DNA from: Kineosporia babensis
Lineage (GTDB): Bacteria; Actinomycetota; Actinomycetes; Actinomycetales; Kineosporiaceae
Direction of reading: 5' to 3'
Assembly (NCBI RefSeq): GCF_021129305.1
Contig: NZ_JAJOMB010000039.1
Span: 1 to 42,160 of the forward strand
DNA length: 42,160 bases
In this document: one piece after another, positions 24,098 through 33,484 of the stretch
How positions within the stretch are numbered: the stretch's first letter is position 1
How the letters are laid out: each line of letters starts with the position of its first letter
Program-made: the position numbers and the translations under genes
The notes under the pieces: generated by a model
What the model was told of the DNA's origin: nothing
Database searches by the model: none
What the model saw: the letters and a program-made list of their open reading frames with translations, nothing else

Positions 24098-24991
24098 GTG
24101 GCCGAGACCCGAGCGCTGGTGGACCTGGACCTGCGGCTGGTTCACTGCTTCAGCGTGCTGGCGCAGTACCAGCACTTCGGCCGCGCCGCCGTGGCCTTGC
24201 ACACCACCCAGCCGTCGCTGACCCGTCAGATCCGCCGCCTGGAAAATCAAGTGGGAACGCGACTGCTCGAACGCTCGCCACGAGGCACGTCGCTCACCCC
24301 GGCCGGCGAGGCGTTCCTGCCTCTCGCAGACGAGTTGCTCACCGTGGCGGGCCGAGCGCTGGCCCAGACGCACGCCGTCGGCGTTTCTCGCGCGATCACC
24401 ATCGGCTACACCATGAACCTCATCGTCACCCGGGCGGCACAGGAGCTGAGCCGTCTGCATCCGACAGCCGAGGTCCGGACCCGTCATCTGTCCTGGGACC
24501 AGCCCCGCACCGCTCTGCTCGAGCACCAGGTCGACGCCGTGCTCACCCGATCGCCGCTGAACACCCAGGGACTGGAGACCATCGTCCTGCGTGAGGAACC
24601 CCGGGTTCTCCTGCTCTCCACCGGTCACCGACTGGCCGAGCGCACGTCCCTCACTCTCGACGACATCGCCGACGAACCGATGCCCCGCACCAGCGATCCG
24701 GGCTGGAACGCGTTCTGGCGCATCGATCCCCGGCCCGACGGCAGGCCTGCTCCCACCGGCCCTCTGCTGGAAGACCTCGAGGACAAGTCCGAGGCCGTCG
24801 CCTCCGGGCGCGCCGTCGCCATCGTTCCTGCGGGCGAATACATCCAGCGCCTGCGCCCCGATCTGACCACCGTTCCAGTCGCGGGTCTGGCCCCCAGCGA
24901 GGTCCTCATGGCCACTCGCCGCGACGACCACCGCCCACTCACCCGCGCCCTCCAGGAGATCGCCAAACAAGTTCTGAGCGCTGAGGATTAG
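24098..24991 (+). CDS. LysR-family transcriptional regulator
   Basis: 297 aa. N-terminal winged helix-turn-helix VHCFSVLAQYQHFGRAAVAL then HTTQPSLTRQIRRLENQVG, and LLERSPRGTSLTPAG; the rest is a substrate-binding domain. The frame is open further upstream, but homology begins just after GTG 24098-24100 and the operator lies before it. Most likely regulates itself and the divergent amidohydrolase in response to that enzyme's substrate. Similar in sequence to the second LysR at 25023-25922. Confidence 0.92.
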   Translation: MAETRALVDLDLRLVHCFSVLAQYQHFGRAAVALHTTQPSLTRQIRRLENQVGTRLLERSPRGTSLTPAGEAFLPLADELLTVAGRALAQTHAVGVSRAITIGYTMNLIVTRAAQELSRLHPTAEVRTRHLSWDQPRTALLEHQVDAVLTRSPLNTQGLETIVLREEPRVLLLSTGHRLAERTSLTLDDIADEPMPRTSDPGWNAFWRIDPRPDGRPAPTGPLLEDLEDKSEAVASGRAVAIVPAGEYIQRLRPDLTTVPVAGLAPSEVLMATRRDDHRPLTRALQEIAKQVLSAED

Positions 24992-25022
24992 CGCGTACAG
25001 CGCTATCTCGCCGCAGCGACCA

Positions 25023-25922
25023 TCACCGCGCGGCCGGTACCGGTCTCGTTCTGCAGCGGTCAACAATGATGTCGGAGAAGTCCTGGACCAGGGGGTTGAC
25101 TTCGCCGATCCGCCCAGCCACCACGACATCGCTGGGCGGAGCGCCGTCCAGGACGACGGTGGTGACGCCCGGGTGCAGGAGGGTGCGCCGGTCTCCGGCG
25201 GGCTGGATGCCGATCGCCCGGCCGCTGGCGATCAGTTCCAGCTTGTCCTCGTAGGCCTCGACCGGGCGGGTCTGCTGCGGTTCCTCGCCCAGAAGCCGGT
25301 GGACCATCCAGCCGTCCACCGTGGGAGCGGTGCAGGGATAGGGCTTCTCATCGGCGACTTCGTTGACGTGCACCGAAGCCTGGCCGGCGAGGGGGTGGCT
25401 TGTCGCTACGACGAGGACCCGGGCTTCTTCGTACAGCGTCTTGGTCCAGAGGTTGCCGGCCGGGAAGGTGAACGGGGTGCGGCCGATGAGAACGTCGATC
25501 TGGCCGTCCTCGAACGAGAGCAGGGTCTGGCAGGTCAGATGCCGGGTCTCGATGGTGGCCTGGGGATGCCGGACCCGTAGTTCACTCACGGCCGGGGTGA
25601 TGATCAGGTCGTCGAGATAGCCGATGACCAGGTGGCCCTCCGCAGCGTGGGCGCGAGCCACGTGAGCGGCCCGGTTCGCAGCGCGCAGCAGGTCCTGGGC
25701 CTCGGGCAGGAAGGCCCTGCCTGCGGCCGTGAGGTGATTACCCTGCGGTGTGCGTTCCAGGAGACGAGCACCGAGTCGTTGTTCCAGGCGCCCGATCTGC
25801 CGGCTCAGTGAGGGCTGGGCCAGGTGCAGTTCCTCGGCCGCGCGGGAGAAGTTCAGGTGCTTGGCCACCACGGTGAAGTAGCGCACCAGCCGTAGCTCGA
25901 GATCCAGGCCCAGGTCGTTCAC
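25023..25922 (-). CDS. LysR-family transcriptional regulator
   Basis: 299 aa from GTG. DNA-binding part LRLVRYFTVVAKHLNFSRAA then HLAQPSLSRQIGRLEQRLG, LLERTPQGNHLTAAG; co-inducer domain after about residue 90. Convergent with the first LysR (31-nt gap) and divergent from the oxidoreductase at 26052, its probable target. The shared pattern of the two proteins suggests they arose from a common ancestor. Confidence 0.92.
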   Translation of the reverse strand: MNDLGLDLELRLVRYFTVVAKHLNFSRAAEELHLAQPSLSRQIGRLEQRLGARLLERTPQGNHLTAAGRAFLPEAQDLLRAANRAAHVARAHAAEGHLVIGYLDDLIITPAVSELRVRHPQATIETRHLTCQTLLSFEDGQIDVLIGRTPFTFPAGNLWTKTLYEEARVLVVATSHPLAGQASVHVNEVADEKPYPCTAPTVDGWMVHRLLGEEPQQTRPVEAYEDKLELIASGRAIGIQPAGDRRTLLHPGVTTVVLDGAPPSDVVVAGRIGEVNPLVQDFSDIIVDRCRTRPVPAAR

Positions 25923-26051
25923 CGCTTCACCCTACTGGCGGGCATTCCTTTTCGGCATGGGCCCCTGCCAACCAGGTCTTGGACGGTTGTGCAGGCCGGC
26001 GGCTTGACTCGGGGCATCGCAGTTGAACGCCGCAACCAGGAGTCGTGAACC

Positions 26052-27047
26052 ATGAAGGCTGTCCAGATCCACGAGCACGGCGAGCCTTCCGTGCTCCGCT
26101 ACGAAGAAGTACCGGTGCCCGCACTGCAGGCCGGCGAGGTGCTGGTCCAGGTGCACGCCGTGGGCCTCAATCCCCCGGACTGGTATCTGCGCGAGGGCAT
26201 GAGCATGCTCCCGCCGGACATGCGCCCCCAGCTGCCGTTCCCGTACATCCTCGGCACTGACATCTCCGGTGTGGTCGTCGAGGTCGCCGAAGGTGTGACC
26301 GAGCACGCGGTCGGTGACGAGGTCTTCGGCATGCTGCGTTTTCCTCACCCAGGAACCAGCGCGTACGCCGAATACGTGGCCGCCCCCGCCGCCGAACTGG
26401 CCCGCAAGCCGGCCGGTGTGAGCCATGCCGAAGCCGCCGCCGTGGCCATGTCCGGCCTGACCGCCTGGCAGTTCCTGATCGAGCTCGGGCACGATCACCC
26501 GAACCCGCTTCAGCCGGGCAAGCACGTCCCGGTGCCTCTCGAGGCCGGGATGACGGTGCTGGTGAACGGGGCTGCCGGGGGCGTCGGTCACCTCGCCTTG
26601 CAGTTGGCTCGGTGGAAGGGCGCACGGACGATCGCCGTGGCTTCCGCACGCCACGAGGAGTTTCTGAGGAAGTTGGGTGCCGACGAGTACCTCGACTACG
26701 CCCGGGTCAAGCCCGAAGACGTTGTCCGGGACGTCGATCTGGTCGTGGACAACGTCGGTGGTCCCACCAGCGGACGCTTCCTGCCCACGCTGAAGCGCGG
26801 CGGTGCCCTGTTCCCGATCTTCCTGGCCCAGGTCGACCCCGCCGACGTAGCGAAGTACGGAGTTACCGTTTCCTCTACCCAGGTGCGCCCCAACGCCGCC
26901 CAGCTCGACCAAATCGGACGTCTGCTCGCCTCCGGCGACCTGCGTGTGGCGATCGACAGCACCTTCCCGTTGCCGGAGGCGGCCGCTGCCCACGAACGCG
27001 CCGAGAACGGCCATCTGCAAGGCAAGATCGTCCTGCAGGTGATCTGA
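26052..27047 (+). CDS. Quinone-oxidoreductase-like medium-chain dehydrogenase/reductase
   Basis: 331 aa, zinc-free MDR superfamily. Start MKAVQIHEHGEPSVLRYEEV; then VHAVGLNPPDWYLREG, ILGTDISGVVVEVA and the NADPH-binding VNGAAGGVGHLALQLAR; no structural-zinc cysteines are seen. Such enzymes reduce quinones or enones with NADPH. GGAG lies 11 nt before the ATG. Divergent from the LysR gene (129-nt gap), a common regulator/target pair. A hairpin follows its stop. Confidence 0.92.
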   Translation: MKAVQIHEHGEPSVLRYEEVPVPALQAGEVLVQVHAVGLNPPDWYLREGMSMLPPDMRPQLPFPYILGTDISGVVVEVAEGVTEHAVGDEVFGMLRFPHPGTSAYAEYVAAPAAELARKPAGVSHAEAAAVAMSGLTAWQFLIELGHDHPNPLQPGKHVPVPLEAGMTVLVNGAAGGVGHLALQLARWKGARTIAVASARHEEFLRKLGADEYLDYARVKPEDVVRDVDLVVDNVGGPTSGRFLPTLKRGGALFPIFLAQVDPADVAKYGVTVSSTQVRPNAAQLDQIGRLLASGDLRVAIDSTFPLPEAAAAHERAENGHLQGKIVLQVI

Positions 27048-27050
27048 ATC

Positions 27051-27071
27051 CCCGGCCTCGCTCCGGCCGGG
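27051..27071. terminator. Hairpin between convergent genes
   Basis: CCCGGCC, 7-nt loop TCGCTCC, GGCCGGG: a 7-bp all-GC stem between the convergent oxidoreductase and lectin genes. It could serve both strands. There is no T-run. Confidence 0.5.
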
Positions 27072-27092
27072 TTCCGCTCAGCAGTCAGCCGG

Positions 27093-27950
27093 TCAGAGCG
27101 AGGTCCAGACGTGATCGTCGGCCGGGTCGCAGGGGTAGAGGGTGAGGCTCTGCCCGGCCACGGTGTTGCCCTTGCCGTGGTTCGACACGTCCAGGCAGTG
27201 CCCGCTCTTGACGTGGACCAGGTAGAAGCCGTTCGGGCGCGGCTCCTTGCGGAACATCATGTTCTCCTGGTCGCCCGCCACACACGGGTCGACGGCCACC
27301 CGGGTCCGGGCCTTGACGTCTCCGGTCCCCAGAAAATTGAAGCAGAGCTTGGCTTTGACGCTGCGGATCGCAAATTGCCCGTCGATCCGCAGCAACTCGA
27401 ACATCTGGTTGTCGGCAACCCCGGAGCGGCACTGCCCCTGCGACACCAGGGCGCCGGCCTTGACCGAACCGGCTCCGGGCAGATCCGCGCAGAAGCCGGT
27501 TTCGGCGTTCTTGAACTGCACCGGGCCCTGAACTGTCACCGGATCCGGATCCGGTGCAGGCTCTGCCGATTCGGGAGTTCCCGAGGGCTCCACCCCATCG
27601 ACGCCCTCCACCGAATCAGGGACGGCGTAGGTCCCCTTCACCGGTGCCTCGCCCAACTCCACCGAGGCCTCACCCCTCACCGGAGCGGGTCCTTCATCGG
27701 CGTTGGCCTCCACTAGCTTCTCCGTCGCCACGTCGGAGGACGAGGACGGCGAAGGAGACGGTGCATCAACGGGCGCGGCATCACCGGCAACCGGCTCGAC
27801 CTCGGCTTCGGCCTCCACGCTGGGCAGAGAACCGGTGACCACCCCGGCGCCCAGCCCCAGCACGGCCACGCCCGCGATCACCGCACATCTGCGTGCCAGG
27901 GTGGTGCGGCCGGGCCGGTCGTCGGTCTGATCGTCAGGCCTCAAGTCCAC
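27093..27950 (-). CDS. Membrane-anchored or secreted ricin-B-like lectin domain protein
   Basis: 285 aa. A short basic cytoplasmic start (DQTDDRPGRTTLARR), one hydrophobic helix (about 21-40), a long acidic Ser/Pro/Glu linker (about 45-140), then a beta-trefoil-like domain with three repeats: GFCADLPGAGSV...DNQMFEL, LCFNFLGTGDV...QENMMFR, and HCLDVSNHGKG ending in CDPADDHVWTSL. The paired Cys and the (Q/D)xxW-like repeats are those of ricin B lectins that bind sugars. No enzyme domain is attached. Probably a cell-surface carbohydrate-binding protein. The GTG start is provisional. Confidence 0.75.
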   Translation of the reverse strand: MDLRPDDQTDDRPGRTTLARRCAVIAGVAVLGLGAGVVTGSLPSVEAEAEVEPVAGDAAPVDAPSPSPSSSSDVATEKLVEANADEGPAPVRGEASVELGEAPVKGTYAVPDSVEGVDGVEPSGTPESAEPAPDPDPVTVQGPVQFKNAETGFCADLPGAGSVKAGALVSQGQCRSGVADNQMFELLRIDGQFAIRSVKAKLCFNFLGTGDVKARTRVAVDPCVAGDQENMMFRKEPRPNGFYLVHVKSGHCLDVSNHGKGNTVAGQSLTLYPCDPADDHVWTSL

Positions 27951-28058
27951 GCTCCCCGGAACATCAGCCCAGCTTGCGCTGATTTACGTCTTTTACGACG
28001 TGGACAACGTAGCCGGGCTGAGCACAACCGCAAGCCGACGCCACCGCAGCGATCAAAA

Positions 28059-28094
28059 GGAGACGTCGGTGGCCAGGCGCGCACCGACGTCTCC
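28059..28094 (-). terminator. Intrinsic terminator of the alpha/beta hydrolase gene
   Basis: Perfect 13-bp stem GGAGACGTCGGTG / CACCGACGTCTCC with a 10-nt loop, 10 nt past the hydrolase stop. On the minus strand the stem is followed by TTTTGATC, a short U-tract, so this is the clearest rho-independent terminator in the window. Confidence 0.85.
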
Positions 28095-28104
28095 CATTCG
28101 AGGA

Positions 28105-28932
28105 TCAGGCCGGGTATTCCTTCAGGAAGGTGAGCAGGTCGTCACCGAGCTGGACCTTGTGGGTCTCGGTGATGCCGTGCGGGGCGTCGGGGTACACGAT
28201 CAGGCGGGCCTCCTTGACCAGGGCGGCCGAGGCCTGGCCGCCGACCTCGAGCGGCACCACCTGGTCGGCGTCCCCGTGCACGACCAGTGTGGGGATGTCG
28301 AACTTGGCCAGGTCGTCGCGGAAGTCGGTGGCCGAGAACGCGGCGATGGACTCGTACGCGTTGCGGTGGCCGGCCGCCATCCCCTGCGCCCAGAACGCGT
28401 CCCGGGCACCCGCGGAAACAGGCTTACGCGGGTGATTGAAGAACGGGCCGTCGGCCAGGTCCCGGTACAGCTGCGAGCGGTCGGCCAGCGAACCGGCCCG
28501 CAGGCCGTCGAACACCTCGATCGGCAGGCCGCCCGGGTTGTCGTCGCGGCGCAGCATCAGCGGCGGGACGGCCGACACCAGGACGGCCTGGGCCACGCGG
28601 GCGGTGCCGTGCCGGCCGATGTACCGGGTGATCTCGCCGCCGCCGGTGGAGAAGCCGACCAGGGTGACGTCCTGCAGGTCCAGGTGCTCGATCACGGCGG
28701 CCAGGTCGTCGGCGTAGGTGTTCATCTCGTTGCCGTGCCAGGTCTGGGTGGATCGGCCGTGTCCGCGCCGGTCGTGGGCGATGACCCGGTAGCCGTTCTC
28801 GGCCAGGAACAGCTGCTGGGCCTCCCAGCTGTCGGAGTTCAGCGGCCATCCGTGGGCGAGAACGACAGGACGGCCGGTGCCCCAGTCCTTGTAGAAGATC
28901 TGGGCGCCGTCGGTGGTGGTCACGTAACTCAT
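28105..28932 (-). CDS. Alpha/beta hydrolase (non-haem chloroperoxidase/esterase type)
   Basis: 275 aa from ATG 28930-28932 with AGGAAAG upstream; a longer frame to 29010 lacks homology. Typical motifs: oxyanion [20 protein letters not shown], nucleophile elbow [10 protein letters not shown] (Ser), acid HGDADQVVP and catalytic His in [12 protein letters not shown]. This pattern is that of cofactor-free chloroperoxidase-like esterases. It lies 79 nt after the large LuxR gene on the same strand and may be co-regulated. Confidence 0.93.
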   Translation of the reverse strand: MSYVTTTDGAQIFYKDWGTGRPVVLAHGWPLNSDSWEAQQLFLAENGYRVIAHDRRGHGRSTQTWHGNEMNTYADDLAAVIEHLDLQDVTLVGFSTGGGEITRYIGRHGTARVAQAVLVSAVPPLMLRRDDNPGGLPIEVFDGLRAGSLADRSQLYRDLADGPFFNHPRKPVSAGARDAFWAQGMAAGHRNAYESIAAFSATDFRDDLAKFDIPTLVVHGDADQVVPLEVGGQASAALVKEARLIVYPDAPHGITETHKVQLGDDLLTFLKEYPA

Positions 28933-29011
28933 TGCGTCTGCTTTCCTCATGGGGTGGAGCCGGGGTGCCCTTGACGCTAGGGACCGGCGTGGGGAGATCG
29001 CGTACGTCAAA

Positions 29012-31678
29012 CTACGTATTCGGGATGAACCGGCTCAGCTGTGAGCGTGAGCGGATCCCGAGCTTGCGGTAGATCCGCGAGAGGTGAGTGGAGACGGTTC
29101 GGGGTGACAGGGACAGGCGCTCGGCGATTTCGCGGGTGCTGAGGCCCTCCGCGGCCAGCCGGGCGATCTGGCGCTCCTGCGGAGTCAGCTCTTCTGCGGA
29201 GCTGTTGCGGCGCAGTGATTCTCCAGAAGCCCGCAGTTCGTTGCGGGAGCGTTCGGCCCAGGCCAGGGCGCCGAGGGAGTCGAAGGTGGCGGCGGCCGCG
29301 CGCAGCAACGGGCGGGATTCGGCGGGCTGACGGTGACGGCGCAGCCAGGCACCGTAGGCGTGCCGGCGTCGGGCCAGTTCGAACGGCCGGCCGGTCAGGT
29401 CCTCGCCGACTGCCTTCTCGTAGGCCTCGGCGGTGTCGCTCAGCACAGCTTCGGCGTAGCCCAGCCCGGTCAGCAGAGCGGGCGATCGGCTGGTCTCGGC
29501 GACCGGAGCGAGTTCGGCGACGAGCCGCCGTAGCTGGGCGGTGCCGCCGCATCCGGCTGCTGCTTCAGCGAGGAATCCCAGCAGGTGGTGGCCGGTGGAG
29601 GGGTGGAAGCCGGGGTCGGCGACCTCGAAGATGCGGTGCAACTGGGAGAAGGCCTCCTCGAAGCGTCCATCGGCCAGTGCGGCCAGCCCTCGGACCTGGT
29701 GCACTCCGGCCAGCAGCGGGTTGCGACCGTAGGCCAGGAGCATCGATTCGGCGGCAGCTGCTTGCTCTTCGGCCTCGTCGAGCTCACCGCGCAACGCGTG
29801 GGCGGCCCCGGCTGCGACGCAGGCGGTCGGGATCCAGTTCGGCGCCCGGACCTCCCGGGCCAGCTCCTCGACCTCCGGCATCAGCGCCATGGCCGTGCGC
29901 GCGTCCCCCAGATAAGTGGCACCGATCGCCTGGCTGATCCGGGCCGTGTAGAGCATGCCCAGACGTCCCTGCTCCCGCAGCCCGACCTGGGCCATCGCCT
30001 GCAGAGCGAACCCGGTGGGGGTGTCACCGACGGCTGCGGCCGCCAGCCCCAGCAGGTGGGTGCTGTACGGATCGACGCCCCCGCGGGCCAGCAGGTCCCG
30101 GATCCGTGGACGGCAGTACCGGCCACGGGTCAGCGGCGCGATCAGCCCCAGCCCACCGAGGAGCTGCGGGTCGTCCGACACCGACATCGCCCGCTCGATC
30201 GCCGCGACCAAGCGCTCCACCGTGACCGGATCGGGTTCGGAGTAGTTGGCGCGCAACGCGATCCGGTCCACCAGCCGAACCAATCGGGCCACGTCACCGG
30301 ATCGCTCCAGCGCCTCGATCGCGTCAGCCACCCGGATCAGATGCTCACCACCGGACCAGTGCGTGGCATGCACTGTTTCGACGTCGAGTTCGTAGACGGC
30401 CCGCTCCCCCACCGGAAGGTCCTGCGGGCGAATCTCGGCCAGCAGCCGCGCGGTTTCAGTGAAATTCCCCTGTTCCGAGGCCATGTCGGCCGCAGCCAGC
30501 AGACGCTGGGCGCGAGCGGTCGGATCCTCGCTCAGCCGGGCCGCCCGTTCAAAGGCGGTCTGCGCGATCCCCGGAGCCTGACGGTGCCGGGCCCGGACCG
30601 CAGCATCGTCCAGCGCAGAGGCCAGCACCTCGTCCGGACGATCCGCTGCCGCTGCTCGGTGCCAGAGAACCCGTTCCGGATCGGCGCCCAGCACGTCCGC
30701 CAGCGCGGTGTGCGCCTGCCGGCGCCGAGCGGGGCCGGCGGTACCCTGCAGCGCCGAGCGCAGCAGTGGATGCCGAAACCGCAGGCGCATCTGGTCATTC
30801 ACCTGGACCAGACGCGCCTGCAGGGCCGGCTCGAGGTCCTCGGGACCGGCCGGGTCGTTGACCAGGGCGGCGCCGGCCCGGACGATCTCGTCAACGTCGT
30901 CGCCGTCGTCCAGAGCCGCCACCAGCAACAACGCCCTGGTCGGGGCCGGCAGCTCAGCGACCAGCCCGGAAAACGTCCGCTCCAGCCGCTCGCTCAGCGC
31001 AATCGAGCCGGGCAGCGTGGCCAAGCTGCCGGACTTCGCCCCGGCGACACCCAGTTCGATCAACCCCAGAGGGTTACCGGCAGCGGCGTCCAGAACCTGC
31101 GCCCGCAGCACCCCGGACAGTTGCGGAGCTACCTCGCTCAGCAAAGTCTGCGCATCAGGCTCCGGCAAGGTCTCGAGCCGTCGTTCTGGTAGGCCCGCCT
31201 CGTTCAGGCGCCGCTCGACCGCACCGCCGTCGCGCGCGGTCAGCACCATGGCGGCGCTTTCGGTGTTGAGCCTGCGGGCCACGAAGGCCAGTGCGGCCCA
31301 GCTGCTCTCGTCCACCCACTGCAGGTCGTCCACCGCGATCAGGACCGCAGGCCCGATTTCGGCAATCGCGGTCAGCAGCATCGTCGCGGCCCGGAAAGGC
31401 ACCATGTCCGGCGCCGCCAGAACCGCTTCGCGAACCCCCGGCACCGCGTGCAGCAGCCGATGCACCGCCGCGTACGGAATGTGCACCTCAGCCTGCACTC
31501 CCGCGGTACTCAACAGCCGCAGCCCAGCCCGCTCGGCCTCTTCACCGGCCCACTCCAGCAGGGCCGACTTACCGACCCCGGCCTCGCCTCGCAGCACCAG
31601 AGCGCCACCCCGGCCCACCGCTGCACCCTCCACCAACGCGGACAACACCGCCAGCTCCGCGTCTCGCCCAACCATCAC
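29012..31678 (-). CDS. Large ATP-binding LuxR-family (LAL) regulator
   Basis: 888 aa. N-terminal AAA/STAND ATPase: [19 protein letters not shown]-loop [15 protein letters not shown], and the Walker B strand [15 protein letters not shown]. The middle 400 residues are helical repeats of TPR type. The C-terminal LuxR helix-turn-helix reads [20 protein letters not shown] followed by [23 protein letters not shown] regulators respond to nucleotide and a ligand or partner and control catabolic or antibiotic genes. Start GTG 31676-31678, with an ATG as the next codon. Target unknown; the hydrolase downstream is the nearest candidate. Confidence 0.93.
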   Translation of the reverse strand: MMVGRDAELAVLSALVEGAAVGRGGALVLRGEAGVGKSALLEWAGEEAERAGLRLLSTAGVQAEVHIPYAAVHRLLHAVPGVREAVLAAPDMVPFRAATMLLTAIAEIGPAVLIAVDDLQWVDESSWAALAFVARRLNTESAAMVLTARDGGAVERRLNEAGLPERRLETLPEPDAQTLLSEVAPQLSGVLRAQVLDAAAGNPLGLIELGVAGAKSGSLATLPGSIALSERLERTFSGLVAELPAPTRALLLVAALDDGDDVDEIVRAGAALVNDPAGPEDLEPALQARLVQVNDQMRLRFRHPLLRSALQGTAGPARRRQAHTALADVLGADPERVLWHRAAAADRPDEVLASALDDAAVRARHRQAPGIAQTAFERAARLSEDPTARAQRLLAAADMASEQGNFTETARLLAEIRPQDLPVGERAVYELDVETVHATHWSGGEHLIRVADAIEALERSGDVARLVRLVDRIALRANYSEPDPVTVERLVAAIERAMSVSDDPQLLGGLGLIAPLTRGRYCRPRIRDLLARGGVDPYSTHLLGLAAAAVGDTPTGFALQAMAQVGLREQGRLGMLYTARISQAIGATYLGDARTAMALMPEVEELAREVRAPNWIPTACVAAGAAHALRGELDEAEEQAAAAESMLLAYGRNPLLAGVHQVRGLAALADGRFEEAFSQLHRIFEVADPGFHPSTGHHLLGFLAEAAAGCGGTAQLRRLVAELAPVAETSRSPALLTGLGYAEAVLSDTAEAYEKAVGEDLTGRPFELARRRHAYGAWLRRHRQPAESRPLLRAAAATFDSLGALAWAERSRNELRASGESLRRNSSAEELTPQERQIARLAAEGLSTREIAERLSLSPRTVSTHLSRIYRKLGIRSRSQLSRFIPNT

Positions 31679-31825
31679 CGGGCGATCCTAAATGCCGACA
31701 ACGCCCCAGAAGGCGATCGTCACGAGTGAGCGCCGAGGGCAGCGCGCTGGGGAACGATGACCCGGCGGGCAATGCGCCACCCACGCCACCCGCGCCGCCG
31801 GGGCGCAGACCCCGGTCACTAGGGC

Positions 31826-33343
31826 TCAGACCGCGGGTTCCGACGGCGAGCGGGTCTTCTCGCGCTGTCGGGGCACCACGCCGGCGCCCGGCAAACCGGC
31901 CACCACCGAGCGGTCACGGCCGCCGCTCTTGGCCCGGTAGAGAGCTTCATCGGCCCGTTTCAGCAAATCGCCTGCCGATTCGGTGCCGTCCCAACGAGCG
32001 ATTCCGATTGAACACGTCTGCCCGTGCGGGACCACCAGGCGCAGGCCGTCCAGCTCAGCGGCTCCCTCGGAGACCGTGGTGCAGAACAGGAGTGCGGCAA
32101 ACTCCTCGCCACCCCAGCGGGCCAGCCGTCCCTCTGATCCCAGAGTGCCCTGCCAGGCCGCACCCGCCTCGCGCAGCAGATCGTCGCCGGCCTGATGCCC
32201 GTGGCTGTCGTTGTACTTCTTGAAGAAGTCCAGGTCGAGCAGCCCGACCAGAAGGATGCCGCCGCCCTCCGGCACCCGGGCGAAGGCTCGTTCCAGTTCG
32301 AAGTCCCAGGAGCGGCGGTTGGCCAGACCGGTGAGCGGGTCGGTGCGCGCCACCAGGGCGAGCTGCTCGGCCTGGCGGCGCAGCACGGCCAGGAGATCCC
32401 AGATCCGCAGCGCCACCAGGATCAGCAGGAGCAGCGCACCGGCCCCCAGCGCGGTGACGTGGTTGGCGCGCACCAGCTGGTCCAGCACGATGAGCAGAAG
32501 GGCCGGGACGGCGGCGGCCAGGATCAGCACGAGCAGACGCACCCGGGTCAGGCCACTGCCGTCGGGCCGCGGGGGCGGGGGCGGCACCGAGCGCTGGGCT
32601 TCGCACGCACCGAAGCCCACGCACAGGTAGTACCCCTGCCAGAGCACGAACATGATCCACGGGTAGTCACTGTTCTGCTGCACGACGGCGTACACGTTCT
32701 GGAAGGTGTCGGCGGCGAGGGTGCAGACCATCCCGGCGACGAGCCACCACACCGCCCGGGTGCGGCGCGTCCTGGTCACCGGGTCCCGGCGGCCGGCCGA
32801 GGCCCCGATCAGGATGCGGACCACCAGGAAGATGGTGAGGACGTCCATGATCGGGTACAGCGAACTGACCACCCGGGCCGCTGTGGACTGCTCTTCGTCG
32901 CTGGCCACCGGGAGGATCAGGAAGACCAGGACCGGAACGCCCAGACCGGCCGTCACGATGAGCGAGTCCAGCACGGTGCCGGTCGGTGGCGAACGGATCT
33001 CCTGCCGGTCCAGCAGCAGGATCCCGGCCATGAAGACCAGACTCGAGGAGATGTAGAGGATGTCGGAGGGGGTCGGGTAGGAGAAGTCGCCGTGGATCAC
33101 CCCGATCCGGTAGCGCACCGTGGCCACCAGGCAGAGCGTCACCATCAGCAGGAAGAGGAGCCAAGGACCCCGGCGGGCCCGGGGCACCCCGCTCACGGCC
33201 ACCGCCAGGAACAGCGTCTGCAGGGCGATCGCGGCCGGGTACAGCAGGAGCGCCGCCGTGCCCTCGGCCCAGGGCAGCACGGACACCGGCACCGCCAGCA
33301 CCGCCAGTGCCCCGAGCAGCCGGGTGAGCGCGGTCCTGGTCAT
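31826..33343 (-). CDS. Membrane-bound GGDEF-domain protein (probable diguanylate cyclase)
   Basis: About 505 aa from ATG 33341-33343 (a GTG at 33415 would add 24). Eight to nine hydrophobic helices occupy residues 5-320, then a cytoplasmic GGDEF domain: RTDPLTGLANRRSWDFEL, LLDLDFFKKYNDSHGHQAGD and the active site RWGGEEFAALL (GGEEF, an active variant). Such domains make cyclic di-GMP. The inhibitory RxxD motif upstream of GGEEF is not obvious. The central hydrophobic part is a probable sensor. Confidence 0.9.
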   Translation of the reverse strand: MTRTALTRLLGALAVLAVPVSVLPWAEGTAALLLYPAAIALQTLFLAVAVSGVPRARRGPWLLFLLMVTLCLVATVRYRIGVIHGDFSYPTPSDILYISSSLVFMAGILLLDRQEIRSPPTGTVLDSLIVTAGLGVPVLVFLILPVASDEEQSTAARVVSSLYPIMDVLTIFLVVRILIGASAGRRDPVTRTRRTRAVWWLVAGMVCTLAADTFQNVYAVVQQNSDYPWIMFVLWQGYYLCVGFGACEAQRSVPPPPPRPDGSGLTRVRLLVLILAAAVPALLLIVLDQLVRANHVTALGAGALLLLILVALRIWDLLAVLRRQAEQLALVARTDPLTGLANRRSWDFELERAFARVPEGGGILLVGLLDLDFFKKYNDSHGHQAGDDLLREAGAAWQGTLGSEGRLARWGGEEFAALLFCTTVSEGAAELDGLRLVVPHGQTCSIGIARWDGTESAGDLLKRADEALYRAKSGGRDRSVVAGLPGAGVVPRQREKTRSPSEPAV

Positions 33344-33435
33344 GATCGGGAGATCGGCGCCCCACCGGCCTCGGTTCTTCCCGGTGAGGAGTTCGGACCC
33401 GAACAGCGCAATCACCGCTGCGCTGCGTGAACGCC

Positions 33436-33474
33436 GAAGTGGGCCGCCACCAGAATCTGGTGACGGCCCACTTC
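33436..33474 (-). terminator. Two-part hairpin ending the ABC transporter operon
   Basis: GAAGTGGGCCG pairs with CGGCCCACTTC (11 bp); a single C/A mismatch follows, then CACCAG-AAT-CTGGTG. It sits just past the substrate-binding protein stop. The AAT loop capped by CAG/CTG after a C/A mismatch recurs in the hairpin at 41726-41762. Confidence 0.7.
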
Positions 33475-33484
33475 TCCGGAAGAC

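Noticed and set aside
25923-26051. A LysR box between the second LysR gene and the oxidoreductase
   Set aside because: The only dyad-like stretch (around GGCATGGGCCCCTGCC) is imperfect and lacks the T-N11-A form.
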